64,000 nucleotides of DNA, from NCBI GenBank assembly GCA_948567375.1, contig OX419759.1:58815493-58879492 (forward strand), given 5' to 3'. Position 1 is the first letter of the stretch. Each line of letters opens with the position of its first letter. The notes below the pieces were generated by a model. It saw nothing but the letters and a program-made list of their open reading frames with translations, was not told where the DNA came from and made no database searches. Positions 33,480-45,540 of the stretch are shown here, one piece after another. The stretch comes from Lunularia cruciata. Taxonomy: Eukaryota; Streptophyta; Marchantiopsida; Lunulariales; Lunulariaceae. The translations under genes and the position numbers were made by a program.

Positions 33480-35300
33480 ACAATAATCTCTTAAAGCTTT
33501 TGAAGAGCTCAAGCAATCTTTTGTTAAGGCTCCACTTCTTGCTGAACCTGATTGGAGTAAGCCTTTCATCCTTTACACTAATGCTTCCAGTGTAGCTATA
33601 GGATGCACTTTTAGTCAATAATACCAAGATGTGCATGATCATCTGATAGCTTATCCTAGTAAACAAATGGTCTATTTAGTCACTATTTAGAGCAAACAAG
33701 AAAGAAAAACTATTTAGTCACTCAAAGGGAAGGGTTGGCAGTGAATTTTGGTCTCAAGAATTTTTTCCACTAGATGAAAAGGAAAGCCACCATTGTCATG
33801 ATTCATAAGGCTTTGAAATACATCTTCAATAAGTCTAATATGGAAGGAATATTAGCATGGTGGATGATACTCATGTCAAAATATGATTACCCCATTGAAG
33901 ATAGGCCAAGAAAGAAATATAAAAATGCTCATTTTTTTATCTAAGGCAGATAGAGATGAGCCAATGGATGATTTCTCAAATGAGGAGCTCATGACAATCT
34001 TAGTCACTCAAGAAGTTCCAATGGACTACAAGGAGATTGTTGATTTTGCTACAAGAATTAATTATCTTGGTGGGATGCATGCTAGGCAGAGTCAGGCCCT
34101 TGTGGCAAGATCTAGACCTTACACAATGGTAGAGGACATTGTTTTTCATCAAGGAGCAGGTGGTTTACTTCAAAGAGTAGTGGGTAAGGAGGAGGTTATC
34201 CTACTCATGAAGGAGTTTCATGATGTTTTGGCATGTGGGGGTCACTTTGTAGGAAAGGTGACCACTTTAAAGATTCAAGATGCAAGTTACCATTTTAGTG
34301 GAATTTTCAAGAATTGTCTTGATTTATTGCAAAAATTGTAATTTTTATCGAGTTTTTGCTAGGAAGTCTACCTCTACTCCACCTCTTAGATCACTTCCAT
34401 TGCCAAGACCTTTTGAGAAGTGGGAAATTAACTTTGGAGATCCTCTCAATAGAACTCCAAGGAACAATAGGTACATTTTGGTAATTGCTTATAACCTTAT
34501 TAAGTGGATTGATACTAGACCATTGAGAGATAAGAATGAAGATGAAGTTGGTTGATTCTTTATGAATGCATCATCACTAGGTTCGGATGCAATTCAAAGT
34601 TAGTTTTAGACAAAGGAGGAGAGGAGAGTTTATAAGAAGTATCACTCCATGCATGCTATGACATTTCTCTATCACATAGAGTGACCATCTTCTAAAAGCA
34701 AAACTCCAATGCCTTGGCAAAGAGAACCAATCAAACCTATGTATGATGTTGGTAAAAAATGTAGACATGAGGGGGCAAAACATCATTAGGACAAGAGGAT
34801 TCATGCAGTCTTGTGGGAGAATTAGACAACCATGAAGACATCTACCAAATATTCTTCATTTCATTTGATACATGGTATTGAGTTTACTTTAGCTATTCAT
34901 TTTGATCTTCCTACTTTCAAGGCATTGATAGGAAATTGAAGAAGGCACAAGGAGGCAATGCAAAGAAGTCAAGGAAGGAGCAAATCATGAATTAGAGGAG
35001 GCAAGAGTAGTTGCTATGGTTCGTAGAGCAAGCTCCAAAGAAACAAAAAGAGAGCTATGACAAGAGGCAAGGCAAGAAGAAGGTGGAGCTCTTCAAGGAA
35101 GGTGATTGGATAATGTTTGATTCTATTTGAGTCAAGAACATGCAAAAGAAGTTCTTGCCTAAGTACTTGGGACCTTTCATAGTGGATAATGTGTGAGGCA
35201 ATTATGATCTCAAGGGGTTGGGAGAAATACAATTTGATAGGATTAACCATGCTAACTTGAAGTTGTATCATAGAAGGCAGAGGGACCTTCACTACAAGGA
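33480..35300 (+). pseudogene. RNase H and integrase, G1 copy 1c
   Basis: RNase H remnants at 33520-33935 (LAEPDWSKPFILYTN). Integrase N-terminal region at 33960-34340 includes ARSRPYTMVEDIVFHQ and HDVLACGGHFVGK. The core has FEKWEINFGDPLNR (first Asp altered to Asn, near 34430) and LVIAYNLIKWIDTRPL. A TGA at 34659-34661 and AAG (Lys) at 34720-34722, where the DX35E glutamate belongs, are shared with copy 1b. The C-terminal domain runs to about 35290 (KKFLPKYLGPFIV). Confidence 0.8.
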
Positions 35301-35328
35301 TGAAGTGAAATCTTATTCCAGGGATAAA

Positions 35329-35995
35329 CGTAACACATGTTAGTGGATGTTTGGCTTTATAGGGATATTGAGTTTGGTATTGCAAGTAGTGGAGAAATAT
35401 TATCTATATGGAGTTAGGAAGCTTCTACATTAGTCATAATTAGCTTTGGTTAGTCCTAGCTAAGATAAAGGTTATCCTATTGTAGAGGAAGGGAAAGAGT
35501 GAGCATCACTATTCTGTCTTTTAGTGTATTGACTTGGTAATTTTCTTAATTATTTGACTTTGAGGAAAGAGTTGAAAATCCTTGGGCCCACAAGCCCCAT
35601 GTGAACAAAAACCCCATGTGAAAAAACACCTTGGCTTAGTTGGTAGAGAGGATAAGGCCACCTACTCATGGGATTAATCCCATGTGCTTGGATATTACTT
35701 TAGACTTTTTGATTTTATTTGACTTTTAGCATAGTAACTTGAGTTACTCCAGTAATTAGTAAATTTGGTGTATAAATTTTCAGAAGTATATAAGCTAAGG
35801 ATGAGGAGGTACTCATTATCCTTTCATCTGCAACTACCTCTTTCTCATTGAGTTCTCTAGTGAGCAATGTCTTGAGTCTTGGAGGTGCCTTGGAGGAGTG
35901 AGTTGGAGTTTTGGTTCTTTGCCTTCCAATTCCATGGTGCACTCCCTTAATAACCATAAGAAGTCCATCCTAAGTGAGAGATAGGCCAATTCACA
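35329..35995 (+). repeat. 3' LTR of G1 copy 1c
   Basis: It starts CGTAACACA (TG decayed to CG) and ends CAATTCACA, aligning with other G1 LTRs, including the TATATAAGC promoter region near 35788. An 18-bp perfect palindrome CATGGGATTAATCCCATG sits at 35667-35684. Confidence 0.82.
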
Positions 35996-37500
35996 ATCCT
36001 AAGAAAACATGTGAAATATGTACCTTATCTCCTTCTTGCTAAAGGAGATATGGATGTTCATTACATGAGCCAAGAAGAAGAAAAAGGAAAATGACCTAGT
36101 TCTATCAGATGAGGATGGATTGCCTGATTTGTAGGTAAACCAAGTAACAATATGTTCAACCAAGAGCTTGGCTCATAACTTTCCTCTTTGATACCTCAAA
36201 AGCACGAAAAGACAAGAGAAAGTGTCATGCTTGACTTAAGAAGATTCTCTCCAACAAGGAAACAAGGCTACTAACTAAGGTCAAGAACAATGTAGAACAT
36301 GAGGAATCTCCTAACATGACAAAGCCAGCTTTCTATGAGACTATAGTTCCCCCTAAGGATACAAATACAAGTCCTAATTCTCAATATCCTGCAGATATCC
36401 ACCAAGAAGTCCAGAAAATCTTGGAGGAAGAATTGTGGAAGATCTAGAGACAAGGTCAGCATAGGAAAGTGGAACCCTTGTTGTCAAGTATGCTCAGTAA
36501 TAGGGAAGATTTACAACCAAACAATTTTGAGGCTAAAAGTTTTTCCACAAAGGATTTGAAGACAAAGAGATTCAAGGCTTAGTGCTCAAGTCCCAAGACC
36601 TTCATCCCAAAAGAACGACCATCAAAGGAGGTTTTAGCTCCAAAAGATGAACCAAAGAATAAGCAAAGAAGAAGAGCTAATTCTCTTTTAGGAGTGTCAC
36701 AATATGACATCCTTGCTGATCAAGGATCTTCCAAAGAAAATGGCATGTTCAAGCACTTTGGGAGGATAACAATTTGTACAAAAAGCAATTGACCCTAGCA
36801 CTTTGATGAGTACAAGATAGGAAGCAATTTGACCTTCACACAATTTATCAAATAGAGTTAGAGGGTCTAGGATCCCTAGAGGTACAGATAAAAATTCATG
36901 GGTGTGTGATCCAATCAGTACACATTAATTTTGGCTCTAAAATGAATTTCATGATAAAGGAAATGGCACTCAAGATAGGGTAACAACCTTCAAGCCAACA
37001 TCCTATATCCTTCAATTAGAAAATCAAACCCGAAGAAGGCCTTTAAGGATGTTATCTAATGTTCCTACTATCATAGGTGGGGTAACATTTCAACTAGATT
37101 ACATTGTCTTTGCCTTATATCCAAAACAAGTTACCTTATGCTTATAAGACACCTTGGCTATATTGAGTAAGTGTAACAGTTGAGTGGTACCAACACAATT
37201 TTCATTTTCCTAATACCAACTCCACTAAAGCCAATTCTGTGTTGGTAGAAGGTTCCTCATCTAGGAAAAAGGTTTGGGGTTTAGTGGAGTTAAGGTTTAG
37301 GGTTTATTGACCTCATCTTTGGAAGAAGGTTGCACAAAAAAAGACTTAGATGAGGCCAAAGGTTTGTCAAAAGAAGACAAGGTGAGCTGCCCAAAGTGTG
37401 TCAAAATCAAACTTGAGGCTAAAGAGAATGATTGCCTTGAAGTCTCATAGGAGAATTTCATGCTCTTGGGAATTGGCCCTATTAGTCACATTGAAGATAT
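35996..37500 (+). pseudogene. Gypsy-type gag/protease remnant (family G5)
   Basis: Decayed plus-strand frames. 36100-36850 is Lys/Glu rich with stops. From 36880 a retropepsin-like stretch reads VQIKIHGCVIQSVHINFGSKMNFMI, corresponding to the active-site strand (usual DTGS replaced by NFGS), followed near 37070 by VPTIIGGVTFQLDYIVF, the usual second half. No RT follows. It does not match the proteases of G1, G2 or G4. Confidence 0.55.
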
Positions 37501-38350
37501 CATCAACCCAAATGTGTGAATTGCCAAAGGGAAATCACTCAAGATTTCCAAATTTTGTATTTTGACAACTCTACAAATATCACTTTTGCAATAATCAACA
37601 AGTAAAGTTTGTTCCCACAAAGATACAATTCAAAAATGGTTAAATACAAAGTAAATAGTAATAAAACAGTTCTTTTTTATTACATCTTTAATCTCTAAGG
37701 TAGAAACTACACCCAAAAGAGAACAACAAGCACTCAATAGCAATTCTTTTTATGAATTATCATACCCATAATCACAATTCATCCAATTCTTTCCAAATAA
37801 AATTTTATTGTGATGATTCAAACTCTTTCAAAGAGGACAACTTTGCTATGAAACAACTTTGCCTAAGAATTGTGCTCCACCCCTCCACTGAAGGCACAAT
37901 TTCCTTGATCAAAGTTGCTTCGCATCAACCACGTATTGTACTCACTAATGCAGAATACTACCAACAGTACAATTCCTCTCAAATCTATCAAAGTATTGCT
38001 TTGATTGCTATCCACTCCAAGTCAAACACACAAAATCAAATTAGAGCCACAGAATCCAACATCTAACACTCATTGATTTGCACTCTAAAATTCTCCAAAT
38101 ACTCACAAGCACACACATAGGATTCATACTCAAAATTATTTGAAACAGCAAGCACTAAGTTACAGCACTTTGCTTTATCAACTTTAGAAATATGAATATT
38201 GAAACAACAACACACTATGAATGCTTCCTTTAAATATTTTTCTCTCTTTCCCCCCTTTTAGCCTTCAATTTGCCTCCAACAAGACCTCCAACTCTCTTTG
38301 TAATTGTGGTACCCACATCTTTTGTTCTTATCAAGTTTTAAAGAAGAAGT
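37501..38350. other. AT-rich unassigned region
   Basis: One short open frame (37752-38066) without recognised motif. No repeat shared with the rest of the window was noticed. Confidence 0.3.
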
Positions 38351-38379
38351 CTGTTGACATCTAATTGGAGGAAGGTGTT

Positions 38380-39300
38380 AGAAGCAGTGAGTATTCTTGC
38401 CAAGCAAGAATATCGTAGAGGAAAAGTGGTTGAAGAGAGATAGGCTCTGTCAAGAGAGTGCTCCACAAAGGTAAGGAGTGGTACCTTTTGGAGGTCATGG
38501 AGGATGCCTTGCCTTCTGATTTTGAAAAATCAATGAAATGGAAGGGGAAGGAGAAGAGTAAACCTCCCACTTACAAGCTTCAATCAAATATTGAAGTGGC
38601 TAGTGACTTGAAAGGAGTACTAAAAGAGAGAGTACTCAATGCTAAGGTAGATTTTACTCTTTGAGAGATCCTTGGGATTACTAAGAAGAAGTTTCATGTT
38701 TTCATCATAAACACCATCAAGTGCAAGCGGTAGTGGATAGGAGAAGTTGCTCTATCAAATGCTCTTGATACTATGATTACAAAAGAAGAGGAGATAGAGC
38801 TTGCTTGATACTGCAACAACTACACGATCAGATTTGTAGAGGATGAGGGTGATGATGGTAGGATCTCTAGTCACTATATTAGAGGACATTGGGCTTGAGC
38901 TACCACTAAAACCCTTGTGAAGATTAGTAGCATGATAGATCCCGTGGTTGCTCTTATCAATCAGGAATCAACTTTGTTTCCAAGGATCTCTACAAGCGGG
39001 GGAAATGGCCAATTGATACAAAGCATGGTTGGGTGATCAAGGCAGAAAACAACACCAAGGGAGAGCTCTATGTTGCTTGTATAGATGTGATGGTGAAGTT
39101 TGGAGATGTAGTTATTGAACAAAATTTCTTTGTTCAAGAGATTACATCATACTCAATGATCCTTGGACAACCCCTCATTACAAAAATGAGGATGGAGACC
39201 AGAGTCCTTGATGATGGTTCTGCTTATACTTGTATCAAAAGCCAAGATGGCAAGAAAGCAGTGAAATTTCCTCATTGTACTTGATTGAGGGAAACCGGGA
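38380..39300 (+). pseudogene. Gypsy gag-protease remnant (family G6)
   Basis: PPTYKLQSNIEVASDLKGV with VLKERVLNAKVDFTL (38570-38660) is the pre-protease linker of a gypsy lineage I recognise from plant and fungal elements. The retropepsin follows: MIDPVVALINQES near the active site (expected D-G-S lost), then in another frame DVVIEQNFFVQEITSYSMIL and GQPLITKMRMETRVLDDGSAY (39100-39230), a characteristic C-terminal protease motif. 39033-39284 is open for 83 codons. RT is absent; the G4 LTR begins at 39666. Confidence 0.7.
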
Positions 39301-39665
39301 TTACTTGAGGAGCGGTTCTTTACGTAAAGTGACGATGGAATTCAAGGATTTTCTCCAAGTACCACTATAGGGCAATAATAAAGTGGTACATCAAAGAAGG
39401 TGTCTTGCTTCAGAGGGGAAATACCTCATGTACAAGAGTGATGAGATTTTCATAGAGTGGGTTTAGTGTGTACACACAACTTGTAGATTTGCACAAATGG
39501 GAGCATAAAGTTATGCTAACAAGAACAAGAAAAAGAGCTACAAATAATGGGGTTTATTGATGAGGATGACACTATATCAAGAGTGTACATGGAGATAGGG
39601 TGAGAAGATGCTCTAGGAGAGCTCAAGAGGATGGAGCTTGAGCATGAGCATGAGGATTAGGCGGT

Positions 39666-40385
39666 TGTTATACCAAGAGCTAGCCATATGATCTAGATGA
39701 GAAATTTGGTTTGGTAATATCTGGAATGATGTTATACATGATGGAAAAAAAGATCAAATAGAAATATCGTCAAAAGAGTAATTCTAATAATAGAGAAAAA
39801 ACCTAAATAGACTTGAAAGCCTTAGAACCAATAGCTAGACATGTGATTTAAAGGTGAGAATTGGTTTGATAACATCTAGAAAAATGTTACATATGATGGA
39901 CTAAATAGATCAGAAAGAGGTATCACCAAAAGGGGACTTCTGCTAGTAGAGTAGGAACCAAAATATACTTGAAATCTTTGAAGGTAATTTTGGAGACCTA
40001 AACAGATCAATTAAGTCTAAAAAATGGGTAGATCCCCCACCCACCAATAGAGTAAAGGTTGGCCTTCCCTCCCCCTACTTTGTCTCATCGAGAGTTTTCC
40101 AATGGTACTTCACCCACGTGATTCTAAGATTTCCTAAAAGATTCCCATTAGTCAAAGCTTGTTTGACCAACCAGATAGGACCAGGACCAACATGTCACCC
40201 ATCCAAGTAAGTAATCCAAGGGTGGAGCTTGCTGACATGTCACCTATCTATGTGCTTAATCCTATGGTGGAGCTTCCTTGGAGGAGATCCTCTTTGGCTA
40301 TATAATAAAGAGAAAGTTTTCCTTTGGGGTATCAAGGAATTGAGTGTGAAATCTATGTTTTCTCTTCTCTCTTGTACTTGGAGCA
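39666..40385 (+). repeat. 5' LTR of G4 copy 4a
   Basis: TGTTATACC to GGAGCA, about 720 bp, aligned with 42913-43653 and the solo LTR at 3739. G-box CACGTG at 40115-40120; TATA box TATATAATA at 40299-40307. Confidence 0.85.
40115..40120. promoter_or_regulatory. G-box (CACGTG) in G4 LTR
   Basis: Palindromic ACGT-core element kept at the same LTR position in all three copies (4182-4187, 40115-40120, 43369-43374), about 180-200 bp upstream of the TATA box, although it contains a CpG. Confidence 0.65.
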
Positions 40386-40391
40386 TTAAAA

Positions 40392-40403
40392 TGGTATCAG
40401 AGC
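40392..40403 (+). other. G4 primer-binding site (tRNA-iMet)
   Basis: TGGTATCAGAGC, an exact match to the plant initiator-Met tRNA complement, six bases after the LTR. Confidence 0.92.
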
Positions 40404-40469
40404 AAGTGCTTTAATCCAAGAGAGTGGATCACCCCTCTTGGAAGAGCACAAACTACTAAAATTGAGTAA

Positions 40470-42150
40470 TTTGAGGTGGAGAACTTAGAGTTATTGCTAG
40501 ACTTGGGAAGTGCTTTAGAGAGCAAATGGGATGGATGCATTGGGAAGACAATTTCCCCCACCTAGCTTACCATTTTTGAATCCATTCCACATCAAGATTA
40601 TGAATCCAACCTGAGCAAATGAGAGTATTGCTAATTTATCACTTTGGAGAAGAATTCATGGATAGAGTGATGAACTCACCAAACCCGGTGATTCTACCTA
40701 TGGTGGTATATAATAGAGAGTGGGATTTGGCAATCTACATTCTATTATGATATTATGGATGTGAATGTCATAAATCCTCTTCCATTCAACACTTAGGTAG
40801 AAATTTGTTATGTAGTGAGACCGAAAGTGATGTTTAGAGATTTCATGGTTAGAAATTTTGGTGAGAGTATTATCAATGAGTGATAGCTTCTAAGGTCCCA
40901 ATGGTAGTTCTAATAGTTTATGCACCATCCTGATGATCATATTAGCTTTCTATTGAAGTAGACATTAGCAATTGAGTGTTGTAGGAACCATGGATCCATA
41001 GTTGCAAGAGTTGGTGTAAGGAATGCAGGAGATATTGAACAAATTTTGAGAGATTAAGATGACCATGAAGGCATTACAAAGTCAAGTGTAGATCCTCATA
41101 AATAATCAAGCAATGCAAGAAGAAGAGCCGTGTACCTAGGACTGATGTACTTGAAGAGGCACCCATACCTACAAACCCGATCAACATTGAAACCACATTG
41201 CTACTACAAATGAAGAAGACGTACAACATCAAGCCTTACAAGGGGCAGCATATGATGAGAGTGGTGGAAAACTAGATCTCAAGAATGAATTGGTATTTTT
41301 TATTGTTCTCAATAGATATCACTGAGCATGTTGTAGGCATGTTTGCATGTGGGTACTTGACCGATAAAGCACTCACATGTTATGATGCTTGGGAACAATC
41401 CATGTTGGTAGAGAGAAGGGAGATCACGTGGATAACATTGTTAGAAGGATTGCTAAAGAATTTGTAGTCGGTGGATCCCGTGCAGATGGCTTGGACCTGA
41501 CTATGGGGATTGAAATAGAAGAACAACATACAAGAATACATGGAGGTATTTCTAGATCTACAAGTTGCAATAACGGACATGAGTCCAATAGAGGCTTTTG
41601 ACAATTCAAACAAGGGTTGAAAGAGTGGATTCACCAAGAAGTCATGGTACAAAATCCTCACAAGGTATTTGAAACCATTGCTTGTACATAAAAAATAGTA
41701 GAGGTATTGGATGGAGGTGAAGGAGTAATTCCACCTCAACATTATCAAGCAGAAATGCCGCATATGGATGGCCAAGTATTAATAGAACTATGCAACCCTT
41801 AATGTTGAGACCAAGGACCACGACCGCTCCAAGGAGAGTGTGGACCGGTAGAAGAATAGAGAGATGGAGTCCCATGAGGAGAAGAAACTCAAGGAGAACA
41901 ACATTGTTGTTACAATTATGGTCGGTATCGGGCACATATCTACCAACTATCATGCTCGTCTCCCTAGAGGCCCTTGGCCTTCATATAGGTGATCTTTGAA
42001 CAACATAGAGAGATGCACTGAAGAAGAGGAGGTAGAAATTACTTTGGAAAACAAAGATCACCAATAAATGTACCTCATGGCCTTTTTGGCTCAATAAGGA
42101 AGCAAAGAAGCGAGGGAAGGAAGAAGACAAGTGTACAAAGGTCCCAAAAG
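40470..42150 (+). pseudogene. gag of G4 copy 4a
   Basis: Capsid remnants include a KNELVFFIVL-like helix near 41290, a block at 41389-41601 and FKQGLKEWIHQEVMVQNPHKVFETIA (41605-41690), a typical gag core motif. A degenerate knuckle CCYNYGRYRAH near 41910 has lost Cys to Tyr. Many stops. Confidence 0.65.
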
Positions 42151-42162
42151 GCAACCTCACAA

Positions 42163-42396
42163 TTGATTATCATGAATGGAGTCCTGGAAGGCAATCAAGT
42201 GAGAGTATTTATAGATTTGGGAGCAGCAAATAATTTCTTGTCTTCCTCTGTTGCAATAAGATTGGGAATTGATCTAGAGAGAGATGAGAGCAAAGAAGTA
42301 GAGTTACCTAACAGACAAAGAGAGAGGATTGAATCATTACCTAGAGGGGTAACACTCTTTGTAGGAGAATATCAGGAAGCAATTGAGTGCGAGTGA
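42163..42396 (+). pseudogene. Protease domain, G4 copy 4a
   Basis: NGVLEGNQVRVFIDLGAANNFLSSSVA is the retropepsin active-site strand with catalytic Asp kept and the usual D(S/T)G changed to DLG. The frame is cut by the pol deletion at about 42396, before the second half of the fold. Confidence 0.78.
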
Positions 42397-42899
42397 TACA
42401 ATTAGACATTATGATGTATGTTGATGCACACCATAGGCACATGGAATTCAATGTTAGGGATCAGATGTGGTTATCTACAACCAACCTCACATTAGTTGGC
42501 CCTCATAAGCTTAGATCTCATTTTCTTGGGCCTTTTTCTATTCTTTGTCAACTTGGCACTGTGGCCTATCACCTCAAGCTTCCACCACATATGAAGATCT
42601 ATCTAGTGTTCTATGTTTCCCTACTATGAAAATATGCTCCCCGATCGGACCATTGTCATTCCACACAAGACTTTCAACCTTGTCCAACACTCATTGATGG
42701 CATGAAGGAATATGAAGTAGAACGTATCCTCCAAAAATGCATGCATGGTACTTGCCATCCATGGGTGGATTATTTGGTACATTGGAAAATTTACCCCTTC
42801 TATGAGGCAACTTGGGAGCCCGTTGCCAATTTGATATATGTACCGGTGTTGTTACAAGCGTTTGAGCAACAATTGCACAAGGAGGACGTTACGTCTTAA
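42397..42899 (+). pseudogene. Integrase C-terminal domain and chromodomain, G4 copy 4a
   Basis: FNVRDQMWLSTTNL, then PHKLRSHFLGPFSI and LKLPPHMKIYLVFYVSLL are the integrase C-terminal GPY/F-type module (about 42440-42625). After a short broken linker, 42702-42899 is an open chromodomain: YEVERILQK, VDYLVHWKIYPFYEATWEP and LLQAFEQQ, with aromatic positions Y, W and W present. Chromodomains are thought to steer chromovirus insertion through histone marks. Confidence 0.88.
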
Positions 42900-42912
42900 A
42901 AAGAGGGAGGTT

Positions 42913-43653
42913 TGTAATACCAAGAGCTAGCCATATGATCTAGATGTGAATTTTGGCTTGGTAACATCTAGAATGATGTTAAACATGATGGAAAAGATGG
43001 ATCAAATAGAAGTATCACCAAAGAGAGTATTTCTAATAATATGGTAGATACCAAAATAGACTTGAAAACCTTAGAACCAATAGCTAAACATATGATTTAA
43101 AGGTGAGAATTGGTTTGGTAACATCTGGAAGGATGATACACATGATGGACTAACTAGATCAAAAAGAGGTATCACCAAAAGGGGACTTATACAAGCAGAG
43201 TAAGAACCAAAATATATCCAAAATCTTTGAAGACAATTTTGGATGCCTAAATAGATAAATTAAGCCTCAAAAATATGCACATTCCCCCCCCCTATAACCA
43301 ATGGAGGATAGGTTGGCCCTTCCTCCCCCTAGTTTGTCTCATCAAGAGCTTTCCAATGGTATCTCACCCACGTGATTCTGAGATTCCTATAAGAAGATTC
43401 TTTGAAAGATTCTCATTGGTCAAAGCTTGTTTGACCAACCAGATAGGACCATGACCGACATGTCACCCATCCAAGTAAGTAAACCAAGGATAGAACTTGT
43501 TGACATGTCACCTATCTATGTGCCTAATCCTATGGTGGAGCTTCCTTGGAGTAGATTGTCTTTAGCTACATAATAAAGAGAAGGTGCTCCTTTGGGTTAT
43601 CGTGGTATTGAGTGTGAAATCTATATTTTCTCTCTTCTCTTGTCCTTGGAGCA
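42913..43653 (+). repeat. 3' LTR of G4 copy 4a
   Basis: TGTAATACC to GGAGCA, about 741 bp, directly after the polypurine tract. G-box at 43369-43374; the TATA box is decayed to TACATAATA at 43567. Confidence 0.87.
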
Positions 43654-43791
43654 TCAAAGTGGTGGAAATGCATTCAATGAAGCTCTATTCAGCAATAGAG
43701 TCCTTTTTAGGTTCCAAAACTTAGGTGGAAATCACATACAAGAGTGTCAAGAAAAAGGCTATAGTTGAACCTCTTCCAAGTGACTTTGATC

Positions 43792-44482
43792 TGTAACACC
43801 CATTTGTGCATGTGTATGCTATTATGATATTTAGCTTGGTATTTCAAGTACTTGGAGAGCTATTATTTATATAGAGATAAAGGATAGTTCTATATTAATC
43901 ATGATGAGCTAAATTTAGTCATAGCTAAGATAGTGGGGACCTTACTTTAGAGGAAGTGGAAAAAATGAGCACCACTATTTTAGATTCTAGTGTATTGACT
44001 TGGTATTATTCTTAGGTGTTTGGCTTTGAGGAAACAATTGAGAACTCTTGGGCCTGCAAGCTTTTTTGTTTGGATTTGTTTATAGTCCAAGGATAACCTA
44101 TGTCAAAGAATCCTTAACTTAGTGGTTAGGTCAAGATAAGATCACATGCTTAATGGAATATGCCCATGTGGATAGATATTCCTTTCTACTTTTTGACTTT
44201 ACTTGACTTTTAGCTCAATAACTTGAGTTACTATGGTAAATAGTAACTATAGTGCATAACTATTTCACCAGTATATAAACAAGGGGTGATGAGGTACTCA
44301 AAATTCTTTCATTTTGCAACTATCTCTCTATCATTGAGTTCTCTAGTGAACAATAGCTTGAGTCTTGCAGTGTTAGCCTTGGAGTAGTATGATGGAGTTA
44401 GGGTTCTTTGCTTTCTTAGTCCATGGTGCATTACCATAATAGCCATCAAAGGTTCATTCTGAGTGCAATAGGCTTGCTCACA
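43792..44482 (+). repeat. 5' LTR of G1 copy 1b
   Basis: 691 bp, TGTAACACCC to TGCTCACA. TATA box TATATAAA at 44272-44279, followed by a CT-rich initiator-like stretch. Confidence 0.92.
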
Positions 44483-44486
44483 TTTT

Positions 44487-44505
44487 TGGTTCTATTGTCA
44501 GGACC
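44487..44505 (+). other. G1 primer-binding site, tRNA-Asp-like
   Basis: TGGTTCTATTGTCAGGACC, four bases after the LTR, comparable with copy 1a at 1853. Confidence 0.6.
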
Positions 44506-45540
44506 TCTCTAGAAGGCAAGATAATGTTACACATACAATTCTATATTAGACAAAAGGAGACTATAAGAGCTCACTTGGAGAGAACATTAGGAGAAGAGAG
44601 GGCTAAAATTATGTTAGAGAACCAAGAATCATTTTTATACCATGTATTTCACTATGATGTCTTTGAGGTGATTTTGTATATCTTGTACACTTGAGAGAAT
44701 TTGGAAGAGATTGTGTGAAGTGGATTGTAGATTTTGGGGATTACGGTGATTTTGGGTAAAATCTCAAGTTTGAAATATGGACTTGAAATTTCTACACATG
44801 ATAGCTTAGGTAATCCTTCAATTAGAGCACTTGAAATTATTATAAGAGCTATTGTGCACAATAAGCTAGAATTTTTGAAAATTGATAGGGTAAATTGCTC
44901 CTCCAAGTGCATGCTATGTGGAAAATTATATAGAGTCTGACATTTCTTCAACTTTTGGTGGATTTTTCTAAAACTTTCCAAGAAAATTCAATACATTATA
45001 TCCAATATTTTGGTGTAGCAATTAGAGAGAAATCATTCTTATGCAAAGAGAAATGAGTTTTTTAAGTAAGGGGGATGATTTATAGACCAAATCTGAAATA
45101 TATGTGCTGAATAGAAAGATACTTAGGCCAAATGGCTCAATGAAAAGATTTGAAATTTTGCAAGGAGTGACATCCTAAAGTTGTGATCAAGTATAAAAAA
45201 TTGCAGAAGACCATGACATACCAGTTCAGAGATTTGAGTGATATTGTGAGGAAGGGTCAATTCTATAGAGTTGAGATCTCATGCATAAGTGTGGGAGCAA
45301 CAAAAAGTATGTTTGAGTATTTAGACTCATCTTGAGAACATGTAACATCACCAAGAGCATAAATTGAGGCTATGCAAGGTTCCTTGAGGGTTCGAGGTGA
45401 TTGTAAGGGCGGATTTGAGGAAAAGAAAGTTTAGAATAGAATTTGAAGAGAGTGTTGAGAGGATCTAAAAACCTACACCACTTGGAAGAAAGAGTGAGTC
45501 TTTTTATGTGGAGAGAAGGAACATAGGCAATTTCCTGTCC

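Larger units (their letters stand above)
32341..35995 (+). mobile_element. G1 retrotransposon, copy 1c (5' truncated)
   Basis: Starts in the linker before RT (ESESDSIVHPLFAMDL-like) and runs through RT, RNase H and integrase to a 3' LTR, collinear with copy 1b. The 5' half (LTR, leader, gag, most of protease) is missing, with an abrupt join to unrelated sequence at the left. Dense stops and indels; this is the most diverged G1 copy. Confidence 0.85.
39666..43653 (+). mobile_element. G4 chromovirus with pol deletion (copy 4a)
   Basis: 5' LTR 39666-40385, exact tRNA-iMet primer site 40392-40403, gag, protease, integrase C-terminal domain, chromodomain, polypurine tract (AAAAAGAGGGAGG, 42898-42910) and 3' LTR 42913-43653. 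RT, RNase H and the integrase zinc and core domains are missing between about 42395 and 42400, a loss expected to be near 3 kb. Flanks GCGGT and TCAAA are not a target duplication. Such a derivative keeps all cis-acting ends but would need enzymes in trans. Confidence 0.87.

Noticed and set aside
35640-35690. tRNA-like stretch GGCTTAGTTGGTAGAG
   Set aside because: It is ordinary G1 LTR sequence (other copies read CTTGACTTAGTGGTTGGG), with no B box or acceptor stem.
32341-35995. Copy 1c as the missing 3' half of copy 1a
   Set aside because: Copy 1c starts before RT and so overlaps RT already present in 1a (6235-7232); it must be a separate insertion.
41380-41775. 131-codon minus-strand frame
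   Set aside because: Antisense to recognisable G4 gag blocks on the plus strand; it shows no domain of its own.
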